Positions 1-8,966 of a DNA stretch of 13,001 nt are shown here, piece by piece. The notes beneath the pieces are model-generated. The model worked only from the letters and a program-made list of their open reading frames with translations. It was not told the origin of the DNA and searched no databases. Each line of letters starts with the position of its first letter. The first letter of the stretch is position 1. The position numbers were made by a program, and so were the translations under genes. The DNA is from Chlamydomonas sphaeroides (taxonomy: Eukaryota; Chlorophyta; Chlorophyceae; Chlamydomonadales; Chlamydomonadaceae): assembly GCA_001662425.1 (NCBI GenBank), contig BDDC01001045.1, positions 5,661-18,661 on the forward strand. The letters run 5' to 3'.

Positions 1-165
1 AGAGAATGGAGATGCACGAAGGATGCAACAACGGTTGCTTGGCGGTGCAGACAGACAGCACGTTTCGCGTTTGTTGGGCATGTCGGTGGTCTAGCCGTCT
101 GCTGCAAGCGTCAAGCGTCATGTTGCACGGCATCGCTACCCGGGTACCATGCATCCCACACGCAC

Positions 166-3100
166 CCTGGCGATGTGCCATTGTACGTCAGCAGCCAGGT
201 CGGTCCGGCGGGGCAGCCCAGGTCCTCCTTCACAGAGTACACGTCGACCTCGTATGCATCCGTGCACAGAGTCGTGTTGTACGGTGTCTGCCTGCGACCG
301 TTGCACGGCACCAACAGTGTTTTTTGAGTGGCATCAGACCCGTCGCTGCTGGGATAGCCCGCCATGGGCCATGAAGTATGCCTCGTGCAAGCGATTACTG
401 GAGTGCCGGCCGCCTAGTCGGCACCCACAGCTAAGTTGAATACCAGGGAGTCATTACCTAGTGGCAACAATACAACATAATTATGCTTTATAAAGCAGCT
501 TTACATAAGCAGCGTTACATACATATCCCAGTACGCTAATGTTGTATGCAAAACTCACTTGCAGTACACGTTGGCTCGTTGCGCCTTGGGCGGCGTCTTG
601 AAGGGCATTTGGAAGGGCGTCCACATGAAGGGGCTGCTAGGGAAACCGTTCACGTCCACACTGGTGGCCGTGCAGATCTGCAGGGCAAAGTCGCGACAAT
701 TGACGAGCGGTGATATCGGATTGCCAACGGAACAACAGTGGAGTAGGCAGCAGGCTGGCTAGCCGCACGGCACCCTGCACAGGTGCCCGCCGTACGTTCA
801 CACCTTTGACTGGTCACCATACGGCGTCACGGGCGGGTCGTTGAAGGTGGCGCCCACAGTGGTGGCTGGAGCAGCGTCTGCGGGGACCAGACAAGCCGGG
901 ATCACAATCGAATGTAGCGACCGATGAAAGCGAACATGTTTCAGCTGTGCGTTGCCGCATGATAACCAGGAAACTGAAAGCTCACGGCATCTGAAAACTT
1001 ACTGTCGTTGCCTGGGTCGTTGGCGACAGGCCGGGCGGGCAGCACCAGGACCTCCCCAGTTTCGGGGTTGCGCGGCACCCCATCGGTCATTGAGGCCACT
1101 CCGTCATTGTTGTCATCTTGGGGCTCGCCATCGAGGTCGTCATCGTCGTCGGGGTCGACGAGCTTCATAGGCTGGGACCGCACCTAGCGGGAGGCAGGTG
1201 GCAAGATGGGGTGGCAACGTGTCGGCAAGCAAGCGGTAGCAGCAGGGGCCAGCGCACATGCAACGCTGTAGCCACTTGCAGGGTGGCTGTGGGTGCCCAC
1301 TATTCACAAATGGCACGCAGTCCCCTCGCCCTCACCATGCTAGTGGGCCACACATCCGGCAGCGCCACGTAGGCCAGCGCCTGGACCTGTGGGTGGAGGA
1401 AAGGAGGTGCGTGGCCGCACAAACGAAAATGTCAACTGGTAGCATGTATTGTGTGCGAGGACGTGCGGCTCTGTCTGAACATACTCAGATAGACGATATG
1501 ACGAAGGGACTCATTGGTGCGAGTACTCGAGCGCGCCCCCACGAGCCCTGCATGTATGACCCCACCCTCCGCGCTATCTTCACCGACGCTTGCCTCGTTG
1601 TTCTCCGCGTTGTATCGATACCACCTCATGACACCGGGGCAGCCGCAGCAGCGAGGCACCGTGACCAGGGCTGCAGGTGGTGGGGCAGAAGGGTGGGATG
1701 GAGTGGGATGGAGATTGGTTACTGTAGCAGCAGGGTAGGAAGCTGCACACTGGGCAACAGGAACGAGCGAGTAGCCACGAAAAATAGTCGAGATACATCA
1801 GCACATTGAGAGCCAGATCATCGCTACAGCCGACACGTCTACCCACGATTGAACCAGTTGTCGGGTCGCATGTTGAAGGCGGTGACGCAGGCACCGCACT
1901 TGGTCACGCTGCACAAGCCTGTTTGGTACGGAAGTACGAACGAGGCACATGCGTTACAGTACGACAAGTCAAGAAAATGCCTCAGTCAACAGAATGCGCC
2001 CGCGCATGTGCAGCTTGGCTTCCACCATAACCGCTCCACATCCACTCACAAACCACCTTGACCCACCCTGGGTGCAGACGCTGCAGCCGCGCGAGTAATC
2101 TCCCCGGTACAGCTCCTGCAGAAAAGTGCAGACGACCGGGCGGTGTTTGAACTGATTGTCATCAGATGATGCTTGGTACGGCATTCACCCATGGACGCGA
2201 CAGGTACATAGCTGTGTGACAACTCACAGAGGTGTCGGACGTGGCACGTCCCAGGGTGGCCTGCGCGCAGGCAGCCTCGATGAACTGCCCCTCAAGGCAC
2301 TCGTTGCCGGAGATCATGAAGGGGCTGCGGGGCGGAAAGGGAGGCGAGAGGAGCGCAAAGTGTGTATACAACGTTGACACGAAAGCGCCAGCCGTCTCAG
2401 ATGCGGGCATTTGGCTGGGCGGGGCCGTGTGCGTGAGCAGCATTCAAATGCGGCGCCAAGCCTGGTAACAAAGTGAGCCAGCCAGTCCCACGCACCTGGC
2501 TGTGGCGATGGGCGAGAAGGTTGCGTTGTTCGTCACCATCTTGAGGTAGCCGCTTGTGAAGAGCACGTCCCAGCTGTACGGGGGTGAAGCAGAGCCAGGG
2601 AAGGGAGTTCATGAAGGTTGTTTCATGCATGACGATGTGGCGACGACGGTGATTTTCAATGGTAGGCCCTCGCTCCGCTCAGCTCGCTCCCAACCGCTTT
2701 ACTCACGTGCTCTGGCTGAGGCACATGCGCGCAGCGCTGCCAATGGCTTTGTGCGCGTCAGTGGGACCACCACCCTGTGGTGCGGCAGCGAGGGGCGGGG
2801 CGGAGTGCGTGATGGTATGTGAGGTGTTGGCGAAATACACACGCGGACGGGTAGGTAGGTGGGCCGACCCGTGCGGAGAAGTAACTGAGGAACAGGACTC
2901 CACTGTGATGGCAGGCTGTCGGTAGGTCTCATCACAAGCAACAAAAGCACATGTCACATGGAACGTGTGTGAAGCAACCTTCTTCACTCTCCGTTTCACG
3001 GTCGCTCTACGTGTCACTGTGGTGCCGTGGCGGTGCCGTTCGTCGTGTGGTAGGGTCGTCCCACCCCACCAGACCCAACGTACATGCGGGACAGGGCATG

Positions 3101-6100
3101 CCAGTACGCACCTGGCATGCAATCCCTATGAGGGCGTCGTTGGGCGTGTAGAACCACTCGTTGACGTGGGGACAGTTGGCTGAGAACACGCCTGCGAGAG
3201 CAGCACGTGTGCAGTTGCGGTTGTCCCAGGTAACCTGCACGGGGGCAGAGTGTAGCGAGCGGTGTGTGGGCGGGAGCGGCAGTCAGCATGGCGGTGGACC
3301 GCTGGCCATGTAGCAGACGTTGCGACGACGAAACCGTTGCGACGATGGAAAGGCTCCTGTCCATTGGCCACCGCCCACCTTGAGCGTCTCTGCCGGCTCC
3401 ACAACCGCAGGCTTGAGGCCGTACTGCTGAAGCCGCAGCTCGTTGATGGCGGCCAGGCGGAAGTCGCGGCTTGTGAACTGCGTGACCGCGAGCAGGGATT
3501 GGCGGGGCCGCGGGAATCAGGTTGGGCAGGTAGCAGCGCAGGGCAGCGGTGCGGGCAGGAGTGGAAGAAGGCGCTGTGGTCCGGGAGCATCATCATCATC
3601 ATCCATGACCCCACGGCATCCACGGCCCGATCCCCAGCGCGCAGGCAGTAATCCATTGTCCTTCCTTCCCTACCGCCCACCTTGCAGGTCTCCATGTTGG
3701 CCTCTGCTTTCAGCTCAGCCTCGGTCATGCCAAAGATGGGCGTGTCCATGGGCTGGCGCTGGCCCGGAGCCACTGGCGTGACCTGGAGGTGGCGGTGGGC
3801 GGGATGCAGCGGCGGCTGTGTTAGCACACGGCCGCTTTGGAGGCAGATGCAAATGACAGCAGATACAGCTACCCAACAGCATCACAGCCCACGACGTCAC
3901 GCGATGACACCTGCCGCGCACCTTGAGCGTGGGCGTGCAGATGTCCTTGAAGTAGTGGTTCTCCCACCTGTATTGAAGCGGGAGGGGAAGACGGGTTTAA
4001 GCACGTCAGCATGGCAACGCAGATCCAGCAGGGCCACTGGGTACCCGTCCATCCCCAGTCCTGCCCTACGCACGCCTTCGCACGCCCTGCCCTATCCCGG
4101 CCCCCTCACCTGAACATGCGCACGTTGCTGCAGTCCTGCTTAGTGGGGTCGCAGTAGTCCTTGCTGCTGGGGCCCGTGAAGCAGCCCTGGGGCGGGGAGG
4201 AGGGGGTCGAATGAGGTGTGCGGCGTCCGTAAGGCAGCGTGGTGTGTAACACGTTCAACCCTGCACCGCCCGCCCCGCGTTCGACATGGCTACCCGCCCT
4301 CGCCAGCACACCCGCGGAGCCCTTCTGCGTCCCACCCTGGAGCACAGCCCCGCATCGCTCATACTGCTGCATACCTGCTTGTCAATGAGCCCGTGCGAGC
4401 CCATGAGCGCCACCGCCTCGTTCATTGTGATGCCGCGGGCCTGCGGGTTGGGAGCAGCGGGCGGGTAGGATTGGAGTGGAATTGTTAGTCCACCCAAGCT
4501 GCAACAAACTTGACTCATGGTACATGCCGTATACACTGAGGGAGCCTGTGGCCCCATCCCCCACCCCCCTAACCAACTGCAGCGGCCAGTCGCCCCACCG
4601 TCCAGAAGCTGTGGAAGGCCTTAATGTCAATGGTTGCGGATGGCAGCTGGCCGGGCGATACTGGGCGCAGAGAGTCCAGCCGACCCACATACATGACCTG
4701 GACAGGCGCCGAGGAGGGGTGGGATTTGGTCAGGCGCGACATGAGGCGCGGGGTTGATGATGTACGTGACGACCCCCAGAACCGCAAGACAGCCTCCACA
4801 CGCATGCACCACGCCTGGCGGTCTTTTGCACCTCCCCGGACCCCCCACACCTTGCGGCCGTCGCCTGGCAGGATCTTGTGGCGGCCGTTGCTGAGCACGT
4901 CCGTGGCCACGGCAGCGCACACCTGTGGTGACCGGCACGCACAGTGGATGTAAATGAGCGGTTCAGGACAAGAGACGTGTGGCTGCGTTGGAGGTTTGAT
5001 GGATGGGGGGCGAATCCCATGGCAGACCCTGACCCCATCGCCGCCACTCCCTTCACCCTCCCGCCCACTACCCACCGCCAGGGTGTCGGCGATGCTAATG
5101 TCGTAGTAGGCAGCGATCTTCTTGGCCACGCGCGCCACGACGGCCGTATAATTCGTGCTCGCACTGTCGTATGGCAGGGAGGTACGGCATGACTACGTGT
5201 ACGGCACAAGCAACAAGGCATGCTTATGGTATCTGAGCACATGCAGCAATTTAGGTCGCCCGGCCACCCCCTCCCGCCTCCGCACATCTTGACTGCGGCT
5301 TACGCTTCGTTGCGGATCAGCTCCTCCTCGGTCAGCAGCAGTGACGCATCCAGTCCGCCGCAGTCGGGGCCCGGGCAGGCGCTGACATCCACAGCCAGGC
5401 CGTCGTGGAAGGCGGCGCGGATGAAGGAGCTGGCAACGCTGGGGGTCAAGGACGGAGGAGGGGTGGGAGGGGAGGGGAGGGCGGGAGGGGTTCACGCCGA
5501 GCCGATTGCACAGGCTTGGCTAAGTGCCATGCCCTGCGCCCTATGCCCTGGGTCCCGACCCCGGTCCATCCATGCTATGCCGCTCAACGCCCTGTAGATC
5601 CCGCTCACCGCTTCTCCGATGTAAAGACCGTGCGGCACAGTGAAACGACGCCGGCCCAGTCCCTGTCGGAGGGGTCGTACAGCTGTCCGGCCAGCGTGTT
5701 GGCAATCTTGGGAGCCCAGAGCAGGCGGATGGCGTTGAGGTCGGCCACAGAGAGGGGTGCCTTGGGCGGACGAGGAGGGAATGGCGGCGGGCTGGGCGGG
5801 GACGGCGGAGGTGGAGGAGAGGGTGGCGATGGTGAAGGGGGGGGAGAAGGCGGACGGGGAAGGGGGGGCGGCGAGCTAGGCGAGCGAGAGGGCGAGGGCG
5901 GGGGTGACGGCGGTGGAGACGGAGGCCGCGGGGCCGGGCTGGGCGGGGGCGACGGTGGCGGAGAGGGTGGCCGTGGGGGCGGGGAGGATTTAGGTGATGG
6001 CGGCGGTGAGGACGACCCCAACAACCAGTCAAGTAAGATGTTGCGCCGCCGGCCAAGGGTAGCCATCGAGGACAGCATGGTCGATGATTGCGAGTACTGC

Positions 6101-6486
6101 GAGGGAGTGACGCGGAAAGATGGTGTGATATGCAATTTGAGGCAAAGAAACGGCCGCTGTGGCAGCTCGCGTGGACACGGTGTGTTCAAAACATGTGGCG
6201 ACGTGGCACCAGTTGCCGGACACACCTGCTGCAGGTCGGTGCACAGCTTGCCACTGCACTGCACTTTGCGACCGAGCAATGCTGTGACGTTGACGCGGGC
6301 TCCCGACGCAGTGAGCACGGTACCGTCGGGTTTCAGGCCAAGTGTTGTGGCAACATCCGGTGACACGCCGGCCACGAGCCATTTTTGAAAGGTCATCTGA
6401 GCGTGGCCAAGATTGAAGCTGCATAGGACTGTTGTTGCGAATAGCATCGTCGCAAGCGCCGCCGACGGCAGCACTCTGGGCGCCAT
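166..6486 (-). CDS. Secreted heme peroxidase with Ser/Pro-rich stalk and long Cys-rich C-terminal extension (23 exons, 3' end probably outside window)
   Basis: Hand-spliced minus-strand gene of at least 923 residues. Family: plant/fungal/bacterial heme peroxidases, which oxidise substrates with H2O2. Visible in order: signal peptide (1-29); a small domain with an NVT glycosylation site; Ser/Pro block (about 117-199); peroxidase domain (about 200-510); Cys-rich extension (about 512-923). Peroxidase hallmarks are FIRAAFHDG (distal R257, F260, H261, with D262 at the calcium-ligand position), GGLDASLLL, ISIADTLAVCA, YVGRLDS and NEAVALMGSHG (proximal H397), then a WENHYFKD segment like the usual FDNxYYK. 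The distal-to-proximal His spacing of 136 is close to the roughly 128 of horseradish peroxidase. Cys44 and Cys49 of class III enzymes are Gly and Leu here. Likely extracellular matrix or wall, perhaps in cross-linking of wall glycoproteins (inference). Start chosen at 6486 because it gives ATGGCG context and a clean signal peptide; an in-frame ATG also lies at 6528. Donor and acceptor phases agree at every junction; exon 18's donor is the weakest. Confidence 0.85.
493..520 (-). terminator. Two tandem 14-bp units, each carrying TGTAA on the minus strand
   Basis: Positions 493-506 and 507-520 are adjacent copies with one mismatch (aagcagctttacat and aagcagcgttacat). Each contains TGTAA on the minus strand. 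They lie in the last intron, 36-54 nt past an in-frame TGA (555-557) that is reached if the exon 22 donor is not used. A perfect palindrome gctttataaagc (485-496) overlaps. This could be an alternative poly(A) region ending the peroxidase after VYCK. Confidence 0.35.
1003..1183 (-). other. Asp/Asn-rich segment, possible calcium-binding linker (exon 20)
   Basis: Exon 20 encodes VDPDDDDDLDGEPQDDNND followed by Gly-Val, residues 748-768. The D-x-D-x-D-G and D-x-N-x-D-G spacing resembles calcium-binding loops of thrombospondin type 3 repeats, though only one copy is present and no flanking Cys fit that family. It could equally be a plain acidic linker. The donor after the exon is GTAAGT and the phase joins exon 21. 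Confidence 0.5.
1561..2151 (-). other. Cys-cluster module in the C-terminal extension (exons 16 to 18)
   Basis: Spliced residues 656-672 read C-x2-C-x4-C-x4-C-x2-C across the intron between exons 16 and 17, and exon 18 adds Cys-Cys-Gly-Cys (PRCCGCPG). In a secreted protein these are most likely disulfide-bonded. I do not recognise a named domain. The exon 18 tail is acidic (NAENNEASVGEDSAEGG), and its 3' splice choice at 1561 is the least certain in the model. Confidence 0.55.
3379..5763 (-). other. Heme peroxidase domain (exons 2 to 11)
   Basis: The domain starts after the Pro block with KAPLSVADLNAIRLLW and a helix ending TSEKR, then the distal heme segment FIRAAFHDGLAVD (exon 3). Exon 4 gives the ISIADTLA helix, exon 6 YVGRLDSLRP, and exon 7 the proximal-His helix EAVALMGSHGLID. 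Exon 8 adds three Cys. Exon 9 gives RWENHYFKD. Exons 10-11 are weakly similar to the final helices and I cannot fix the domain end. Catalytic Arg, distal His and proximal His are all kept, so activity is expected. The distal-site insertion DVSACPGPDC resembles in position the loop seen in fungal class II enzymes, but class assignment needs an alignment. Confidence 0.85.
3588..3602 (+). repeat. (CAT)5 microsatellite in an intron
   Basis: Five CAT units in the intron between exons 10 and 11. It is outside the coding exons, so length change should not alter the protein. Confidence 0.85.
5764..6009 (-). other. Ser/Pro-rich (hydroxyproline-rich glycoprotein type) stalk
   Basis: About 82 residues made almost only of Pro and Ser with a few Arg, Lys, Ala, Leu and Phe, in SPPP, SPPPSP and RPPSPPP units. 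Volvocine cell-wall and extracellular-matrix proteins (pherophorins, GP1-like proteins) carry such blocks as hydroxylated, glycosylated rods. Here it separates the small N-terminal region from the peroxidase domain and so could anchor or space the enzyme in the matrix (inference). On the plus strand the same block is a run of short G tracts (GGGGG, GGCGG). Confidence 0.9.
6097..6225 (-). other. Optional in-frame intron between exons 1 and 2
   Basis: A CAG|GTGTGT donor at 6225 and a CCTCGCAG acceptor at 6097 bound 129 nt (43 codons) with no stop in frame. The encoded stretch is not stalk-like and looks like translated intron. Both spliced and retained forms keep the reading frame, so sequence alone cannot decide; I favour splicing. 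Confidence 0.55.
6400..6486 (-). other. Signal peptide of the peroxidase
   Basis: Translation from the ATG at 6486 begins with Met-Ala-Pro-Arg, then a hydrophobic core of Ala, Leu, Met, Phe, Thr and Val, and ends in Gly-His-Ala before Gln. That is a good signal-peptidase site after residue 29. Starting at 6528 would add 14 residues with two Arg. The short n-region of the downstream start looks more natural, but both would probably be secreted. Confidence 0.75.
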
Positions 6487-6600
6487 GATTGCGGTTGAAA
6501 TTGCGACAGAGGCTTGTCGCCGCATCATCTATTTAATTCAAAAGAGTGGCGCACAATTGGAATGCTCCCAGCGATGTAGCTTGCCGTAATTGTGACAAAT
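6487..6600 (-). promoter_or_regulatory. Probable promoter region of the peroxidase gene
   Basis: On the minus strand a TTAAATAG motif (6529-6536) lies about 45 nt upstream of the preferred ATG at 6486, and a CCAAT (6556-6560) lies further upstream. If TTAAATAG is the TATA element, transcription would begin near 6505, leaving the ATG at 6528 outside the mRNA. Both motifs are short and weak. Confidence 0.3.
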
Positions 6601-7758
6601 CAGACGACTGGCTAATGTGGCGGTTTCCAGAGCGAATTCCAGGCGTCACAGCGTTTCACGCAGGAGTCTGACGGGTTACGGGCGTCACAACAAAACGCAA
6701 ATAGGACAACAGCATATGAGGATGCATACTGCAAGCCCATGGATCTGGTGAGCTTGGTGAAACCCAATGCTAGAGTGATGCGTTTCGGTCTGACACACCA
6801 GCGCCTCACGCTCGAATCCGCACGTCAGAATGCACATAATCAAGCTTGACTGGGCGACATTGGTAGAAACCGACAAATGTTTTAGAATGTAAGCACGAAG
6901 TCTTTGAACGCAAGGATCGATAAGTAAGGCCAGGCCGCTGGCTGGAGGTATCAACATGAAGGATGCCGTGCAGCGGCTACACGCTTGAGAACTTCCTAGA
7001 ACATGCATCCAGACGCGAGTGCATGGCGGCTGGTGCGGCGACCGGCCAAAATGCACCCCGAAAGCATCCTGCGTAATCATGTGGCCGTCCCTTCGACACG
7101 TACCTCGTGCACGTACTTTATCACGCTACCATGGCCCAGCGTTTCAGTTTACAAGTGCGCTTACGTGCATATTGCACGCGCACCACTGCTGGTTACCATC
7201 TGTCAGAGCAATCATACATAAGCAAGGTAGGCGAGGTAGAGTTCTCGTTCGTTACGTGCATACGCTCACATCCTGCTGCAAATGCAACCAAAGAGCAACA
7301 ATCATACCTATGCTCGGTAGCCCTTTCGAGAGGCCCATCGCATGCATGCCTCCTACCCTCACGGTCTGTGACAATGTACAGATCGATTACAGCTGCACCC
7401 CGGCAACGCTCTAGCATGGGCAGCACACAGCCATAGCAAGACAGCGCGTGGTGCACCCGCCCCACGTGCTCGCGCATAGGGGTCGGTCGGCCACGCCAGC
7501 GCTTCTCCTGCTGGGTTGGTTATGCCGCGTTATGCGTTGGCACGCGACAACTCAGTGCACTTTCGTCTAGGCCAGCAGCGCATCGGAAACGGAAGGCACA
7601 ACGCCTCTCTCTCGCCGTTGGTGCTTTTTGTGTAGATAGGCTGCCGCCGTGATATTGAGGGGCAGGGGGATGTGAGGTGCCTCTTAGGCCAGCCATGCGG
7701 CTGGGTATGTGGCGGTGAGAAGCCTCGCTCCGTAGCATGCAGCGGCCAGGGGCACTTG
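6601..7758. other. Intergenic stretch without a supported gene
   Basis: Apart from repeat copy A near its left end I see no coding frame with sensible composition, no tRNA fold and no RNA gene. Base composition is AT-richer than the peroxidase gene. Open frames here are short, with frequent Cys, His and Arg, typical of noncoding sequence. Confidence 0.6.
6630..6665 (+). repeat. Dispersed repeat, copy A
   Basis: Contains gagcgaattccagg followed by aggcgtcacag and a diverged tail (cacgcaggagtctgacgggt). The same order occurs in copy B at 8967. No terminal inverted repeat or target duplication was recognised. Confidence 0.55.
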
Positions 7759-7778
7759 ATGGGGGTGCAGACCCCCAT
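7759..7778. repeat. Perfect hairpin, 8-bp stem, GCAG loop
   Basis: atgggggt, gcag, acccccat: the arms are exact reverse complements. Confidence 0.8.
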
Positions 7779-7860
7779 TGGGGGATTCCCAACCCCGCGG
7801 CCAGCGGCAACGATAGTCGCAACGAGCTGCAGAGGAGGGCGCAGGGCTTGGTTGGACATG

Positions 7861-7878
7861 CACCAGGCGTGCCTGGTG
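7861..7878. repeat. Perfect inverted repeat, 8-bp arms, 2-nt centre
   Basis: caccaggc, gt, gcctggtg: the arms are exact reverse complements. Confidence 0.8.
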
Positions 7879-7941
7879 GTCGACGAGACACACCAGAGAC
7901 TGGGCCGGGAACCGAGCTCCTTCCGGGTGGCGCTGGGCTTT

Positions 7942-7961
7942 GCTCCAGTCTGCACTGGAGC
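7942..7961. repeat. Perfect hairpin, 8-bp stem, CTGC loop
   Basis: gctccagt, ctgc, actggagc: exact arms. The loop is the reverse complement of the GCAG loop at 7759-7778. Confidence 0.8.
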
Positions 7962-8083
7962 GTATGGATCATACTGACATCCTGGATGACAGTACACCAC
8001 GCTCTCTGGCATCGCTATAGGGTCTCCCATAAGAGCAGAGGCGGGGACGGAGGGTTTGTACGCAGTGTCAGGCTATATGGGGA

Positions 8084-8122
8084 AGGTGCACCTAACCTAG
8101 GCGCCTGCCTGGCTGCAGCCAG
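8084..8122. repeat. Two perfect palindromes close together
   Basis: aggtgcacct (8084-8093) and ctggctgcagccag (8109-8122) are exact palindromes 15 nt apart, closing the hairpin-dense region that starts at 7759. Confidence 0.7.
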
Positions 8123-8457
8123 CTGGCATACCGCCCGCTGCGAGGGCACCCAGCACTTCCCCACGCACGGCCCAGCCACGGCTTGTTAGTTGGGCTTGTT
8201 GGGCACTGGTCATCCGCAACGCAGGAGAGATAGAGCGCCGGCACCAGCGTGGCCCTTCCAAATGTCCTCCTGTGTGGCGTTCGATCGGATTTGCGTTTTG
8301 GGGGTATGAAGACCGAAAGCAAAGCGCACGTGGCGATGCTTGGGCTTCTCCTCGCGGAAACAGCTGTCGCGTGCACCGAGTTTCTAAGGTAAGGACGAAG
8401 TTCAGCATGGCCAATATGTGGGTGACTGTAGTTGGCAACCATACGATCAGCTGTGAA

Positions 8458-8496
8458 AGACATGCGGCGGTTTCGTTTAGACATGCGGCGGTTTCG
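8458..8496 (+). repeat. Tandem duplication, 21-bp period
   Basis: The 18-mer agacatgcggcggtttcg occurs at 8458-8475 and again, unchanged, at 8479-8496, separated by ttt. Identical copies imply a recent event. Confidence 0.85.
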
Positions 8497-8702
8497 AAAG
8501 TGAGTTCAAGCAGGCGTACTACAGTTTCGGAAGCAAAACGGACTGCGACCGTCACAACAAGCCGTATCCAGAACATCAGCTTATCAACACGCACGTCATG
8601 CAACCTTCACCGGTCGAGATCGATAGAAACCGATGCTTCTGGCCGCACCAGCCGCCACACGCTCACAGGCGCTCACGTCCGCATGTTTCAGAGATTTCTT
8701 AA

Positions 8703-8721
8703 CCGTGCAGCCGCTGCACGG
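8703..8721. repeat. Perfect hairpin, 8-bp stem, CCG loop
   Basis: ccgtgcag, ccg, ctgcacgg: exact arms. A related but imperfect string, ccgtgcagcggctacacg, lies near 6966. Confidence 0.75.
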
Positions 8722-8966
8722 CAACCCAAATCTTCATTTTTCAAGAGAGTTTGCCATATGTCTTTGCGTTTGAGGACTCGACGCTAGAACAATTCGACAT
8801 CATACATGTGGCCATTGTGTCGCCACGTTCCTGGTGGGCACTACCGGTTGTCATGACGTTTCCTGCTTTCTGAGATGTGTACATATGTCAGCATATCGTG
8901 TAGCATATCCCGTGTCAGTGGTTGTGGTTGCGTGGTTGCAACCTGATCGGCTGTTTCGGAGTTTCG

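Larger units (their letters stand above)
166..6528 (-). other. Exon map of the peroxidase gene
   Basis: Exons in transcript order: 6226-6486 (or from 6528), 5609-6096, 5304-5438, 5076-5163, 4851-4922, 4599-4697, 4375-4440, 4110-4186, 3922-3967, 3681-3782, 3379-3477, 3112-3234, 2707-2774, 2496-2573, 2228-2324, 2067-2151, 1847-1918, 1561-1670, 1336-1386, 1003-1183, 804-877, 559-677, 166-345. Each junction is GT-AG and the reading phase is conserved throughout. The donor at 4598 was chosen over a later one because the join then aligns without gaps to the helix before the proximal His in known peroxidases. Less certain points are the donor of the exon ending at 1561 (GTCATA, poor match), the optional first intron 6097-6225, the 337-nt intron 2775-3111, which could hide an exon, and the last exon's donor at 165. 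Confidence 0.75.

Noticed and set aside
1..110. Further exon left of 166, from a CAG acceptor near 98
   Set aside because: The frame is open to the edge and phase fits, but the intron would be only about 65 nt and the peptide looks unlike the rest of the protein; too weak to call.
2775..3111. Possible extra exon inside the longest intron (337 nt)
   Set aside because: No segment with both splice ends and phase 0 on each side gave a sensible peptide; left as intron.
5405..6388. Long plus-strand open frame rich in Gly, opposite the Pro block
   Set aside because: It is the antisense reading of the Ser/Pro codons and crosses introns and splice sites of the minus-strand peroxidase, which has recognisable domains.
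7530..8030. Minus-strand open frame of 166 codons and overlapping plus-strand frame of 150 codons
   Set aside because: Both run through the perfect hairpins and show no motif; composition is Pro/Arg/Cys/Ser-heavy and neither has convincing start context or splice partners.
8272..8787. Plus-strand open frame of 171 codons
   Set aside because: Runs through a tandem duplication, Arg/Ser/Thr-rich, no domain recognised; long frames by chance are common here.
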